15,889 nucleotides of DNA from JBGSWC01 sp041752635 (GTDB taxonomy: Bacteria > Planctomycetota > Planctomycetia > Pirellulales > Lacipirellulaceae). The stretch lies in NCBI GenBank assembly GCA_041752635.1, contig JBGSWC010000394.1:1-15889 (forward strand), in the 5' to 3' direction. Positions 13,853-15,889 of the stretch are shown piece after piece. The position numbers were made by a program, and so were the translations under genes. Numbering within the stretch: the stretch's first letter is position 1; each line of letters opens with the position of its first letter. Under the pieces are notes generated by a model. That model saw only the letters and a list, made by a program, of their open reading frames with translations. It was not told where the DNA came from and did no database searches.

Positions 13853-14884
13853 ATGAAAGCACTTGTTAAAGCCACCAATGCAGTTGGTCTTTCGCTGCAA
13901 GACGTGCCGGAGCCGACCATCGGCATCAACGACGTTCTGATTCGCGTTAAGAAGACCGGTATTTGTGGCACCGACGTCCACATCTACAACTGGGACGCCT
14001 GGGCAAAAAAGACGATTCCGGTCCCCATGGTCGTGGGACACGAATTTGTGGGAGAAATCGTCGCCGTTGGCTCGAACGTGGTCGACTTTCGAGTGGGCGA
14101 CATCGTCAGCGGCGAAGGACACGTCGTGTGTGGTCGCTGCCGCAACTGCATGGCGGGTCGACGGCACTTGTGTAACATCACTAGCGGGGTTGGTGTGAAT
14201 CGCCCCGGCGCGTTTGCCGAATTGATTTCACTCCCCATGACGAACGTTTGGCACCACGCGCCGGGCATCGCCGACGAGGTGATGAGCATCTTCGACCCGC
14301 TCGGCAATGCCGTGCATACGGCTCTTAGCTTCGACCTGCTCGGCGAAGATGTTTTGATCACTGGTGCCGGCCCCATCGGTCTGATGGCGGCTGCCGTGGT
14401 GCGTCATGCGGGGGCGAGACACGTAGTGATAACGGACGTCAATCCCTATCGCCTGGAACTCGCGATGAAGATGGGCGCGACACGGGCCGTGAATGTCCGC
14501 GAAGAAAAGCTGGCCGACGTACAACAACAGCTCGACATGCACGAAGGCTTCGACGTGGGACTCGAAATGTCGGGCAATCCCTCGGCGTTTCGCGACATGC
14601 TCGCCAACATGTGCCACGGCGGCAAAATTGCCATGCTCGGCATTCCCACCGAAGAAATCGCGATCGATTGGAACCTCGTCGTGTTCAACATGCTCACCAT
14701 CAAAGGCATTTACGGCCGCGAGATGTACGAAACGTGGTACAAAATGACCACCATGCTGCAAAGCGGACTCGACATCTCGCCCGTCATCACCCACCGCTTT
14801 GATTACAGCGACTACGAACAAGGCTTTGCCGCGATGCGCTCAGGCGAGTCGGGCAAAGTGGTGCTCGATTGGACGAACATCTAA
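13853..14884 (+). CDS. tdh: L-threonine 3-dehydrogenase
   Basis: NAD-dependent L-threonine 3-dehydrogenase (EC 1.1.1.103), oxidising threonine to 2-amino-3-ketobutyrate in the cytoplasm. It is a zinc medium-chain dehydrogenase of 343 residues, against 341 in E. coli, and highly similar to it throughout. Catalytic zinc ligands are Cys38 (TGICGTDVHIYNWD), His63 and Glu64 (VVGHEFVGE). The structural zinc is held by Cys93, Cys96, Cys99 and Cys107 (CGRCRNCMAGRRHLC). The NAD-binding GAGPIG is at 171-176. VNRPGAFAE and SIFDPLGNAVHTALSFD are family signatures. ATG 13853 matches the family N-terminus (MKAL), though no clear Shine-Dalgarno is seen. kbl begins 17 nt after the stop, so the two form the threonine-to-glycine operon. 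Confidence 0.96.
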   Translation: MKALVKATNAVGLSLQDVPEPTIGINDVLIRVKKTGICGTDVHIYNWDAWAKKTIPVPMVVGHEFVGEIVAVGSNVVDFRVGDIVSGEGHVVCGRCRNCMAGRRHLCNITSGVGVNRPGAFAELISLPMTNVWHHAPGIADEVMSIFDPLGNAVHTALSFDLLGEDVLITGAGPIGLMAAAVVRHAGARHVVITDVNPYRLELAMKMGATRAVNVREEKLADVQQQLDMHEGFDVGLEMSGNPSAFRDMLANMCHGGKIAMLGIPTEEIAIDWNLVVFNMLTIKGIYGREMYETWYKMTTMLQSGLDISPVITHRFDYSDYEQGFAAMRSGESGKVVLDWTNI

Positions 14885-14901
14885 CGCATTGGATTCTGAA
14901 A

Positions 14902-15889
14902 ATGACCGCCACGCCGACGCAAATAACCGCCACGCTCGCCGACATCAAGTCACAGGGGCTCTGGAAAAGCGAGCGTCAAATCACCACGCCGCAGCGGTCG
15001 CATATTGCAGTGGCGGGCGGCAAGCAGGTGATCAACTTCTGCGCGAACAACTACCTGGGGCTCGCCGACCATCCCGAAGTGATCGCTGCCGCGCACGCGG
15101 CACTCGATGAGTGGGGCTTCGGCCTCTCAAGCGTTCGCTTCATCTGTGGCACGCAAACGATTCATAAGCAGCTCGAGGATGCGCTCACCAAGTTCCTGGG
15201 AACCGAAGACACAATCCTCTATTCCAGTTGCTTCGACGCCAACGGCGGATTGTTCGAGACGCTGCTCACCGCCGATGACGCCATCATTAGCGACGAACTC
15301 AATCACGCATCAATCATCGATGGCGTGCGGCTGTCGAAGGCCAAACGGTTTCGTTACAAGAATAACGACATGGCTGACCTCGAAGCCAAACTCAAAGAGG
15401 CGAAAGAAGCCGGCGCGCGGACGACGCTCATCACCACCGATGGCGTGTTCAGCATGGATGGCTACGTCGCGCAGCTCGACAAGGTGTGTGACCTCGCCGA
15501 GCAGTACGGCGCGCTCGTGCACTTCGACGACTGCCACGCCACCGGTTTTTGGGGAGCGACCGGCCGCGGTACGCACGAACATTGTGGTGTCGTCGGTCGC
15601 ATCGACCTGACCACCGGCACACTCGGCAAAGCGCTCGGCGGCGCGAGTGGTGGCTACACCAGCGGCCGCCGCGAGATGATCGACCTGCTGCGGCAGCGAT
15701 CGCGACCCTATCTGTTCTCGAACACGCTCGCGCCGCCGATTGTCGGTGGCTCGCTCAAGGCGATCGAAATCGCCAGCCGTAGCACCGAGCTGCGCGACAA
15801 GCTGATTGACAACACCCACTGGTTTCGCCAGCAAATGACCGAGCGAGGCTTCGACATCCTGCCGGGCGAGCACCCGATTGTGCCCGTGA
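14902..15889 (+). CDS. kbl: Glycine C-acetyltransferase (partial, right edge)
   Basis: 2-amino-3-ketobutyrate CoA ligase (EC 2.3.1.29), which splits the Tdh product with CoA into glycine and acetyl-CoA. It is a PLP enzyme of the alpha-oxoamine synthase family. 329 of an expected roughly 400 residues are visible. Family text is nearly continuous: INFCANNYLGLA, VRFICGT, YSSCFDANGGLFETLL, NHASIIDGVRLSKAKR, TDGVFSMDG, TGTLGKALGGASGGY and RPYLFSNTLAP. Lys243 forms the PLP aldimine; Asp209 and His212 flank the cofactor in FDDCHATGF, where the usual Ser is Cys211. The window ends one base into a codon after HPIVPV, so the terminal TGA seen in the raw bases is out of frame and not a stop. ATG 14902 fits the family start. 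Confidence 0.95.
   Translation, partial: MTATPTQITATLADIKSQGLWKSERQITTPQRSHIAVAGGKQVINFCANNYLGLADHPEVIAAAHAALDEWGFGLSSVRFICGTQTIHKQLEDALTKFLGTEDTILYSSCFDANGGLFETLLTADDAIISDELNHASIIDGVRLSKAKRFRYKNNDMADLEAKLKEAKEAGARTTLITTDGVFSMDGYVAQLDKVCDLAEQYGALVHFDDCHATGFWGATGRGTHEHCGVVGRIDLTTGTLGKALGGASGGYTSGRREMIDLLRQRSRPYLFSNTLAPPIVGGSLKAIEIASRSTELRDKLIDNTHWFRQQMTERGFDILPGEHPIVPV

Noticed and set aside
15887..15889. TGA at the very end as the kbl stop
   Set aside because: It is out of frame: the last full codon is GTG (Val) and the final A begins the next codon; about 70 residues of the family are still missing.
1..15889. CRISPR array, tRNA, rRNA, integrase or insertion sequence
   Set aside because: No regularly spaced direct repeats, no tRNA-like cloverleaf with proper arms, no rRNA text and no transposase or integrase motifs were seen in either strand.

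Overview
The window looks like a piece of a Planctomycetota chromosome, most likely Pirellulales. The grounds are a stand-alone DUF1501 protein with a twin-arginine signal, a secreted CAP/SCP protein with a long helical N-terminal region, palindrome-rich gene-poor spacers of a kind I associate with that group, and a plant-like sucrose synthase beside a fused sucrose-phosphate synthase/phosphatase. The assignment is from protein recognition only; no phylogeny was run.

Layout. Bases 1-611 hold no convincing gene but several short perfect hairpins and a larger inverted repeat. A small conserved-looking protein (612-896) is followed by a long nested hairpin ending in seven T (907-992). Next come a toxin-first RelE/ParE-Phd-type toxin-antitoxin pair (1020-1466), another hairpin-bearing spacer, a secreted CAP-domain protein (1676-2758), a branched palindromic repeat (2782-2864), hisA (2969-3682), an EF-G-like GTPase with altered G motifs (3733-5814) and a second toxin-antitoxin pair in the usual antitoxin-first order (5938-6422). 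Convergent with it on the minus strand is the DUF1501 protein (6457-7923).

The core is a plus-strand operon starting at 8146: sucrose synthase (susA), a bifunctional sucrose-phosphate synthase/phosphatase (sps, TTG start behind a perfect AAGGAGG) and a zinc-type ROK fructokinase. The genes are 1 nt apart and then overlap by 4 nt. The three enzymes can make sucrose from UDP-glucose and fructose-6-phosphate, cleave it again to NDP-glucose and fructose, and return fructose to the hexose-phosphate pool. If the sucrose synthase prefers ADP, as its lost plant QN pair suggests, the closed loop would convert UDP-glucose to ADP-glucose at the cost of one ATP. That is the most interesting inference from the window.

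Downstream, after a 76-nt spacer with a plausible promoter and an inverted repeat around its -10, lie tdh and kbl. They form the two-step threonine-to-glycine route. kbl runs off the right edge with 329 residues visible.
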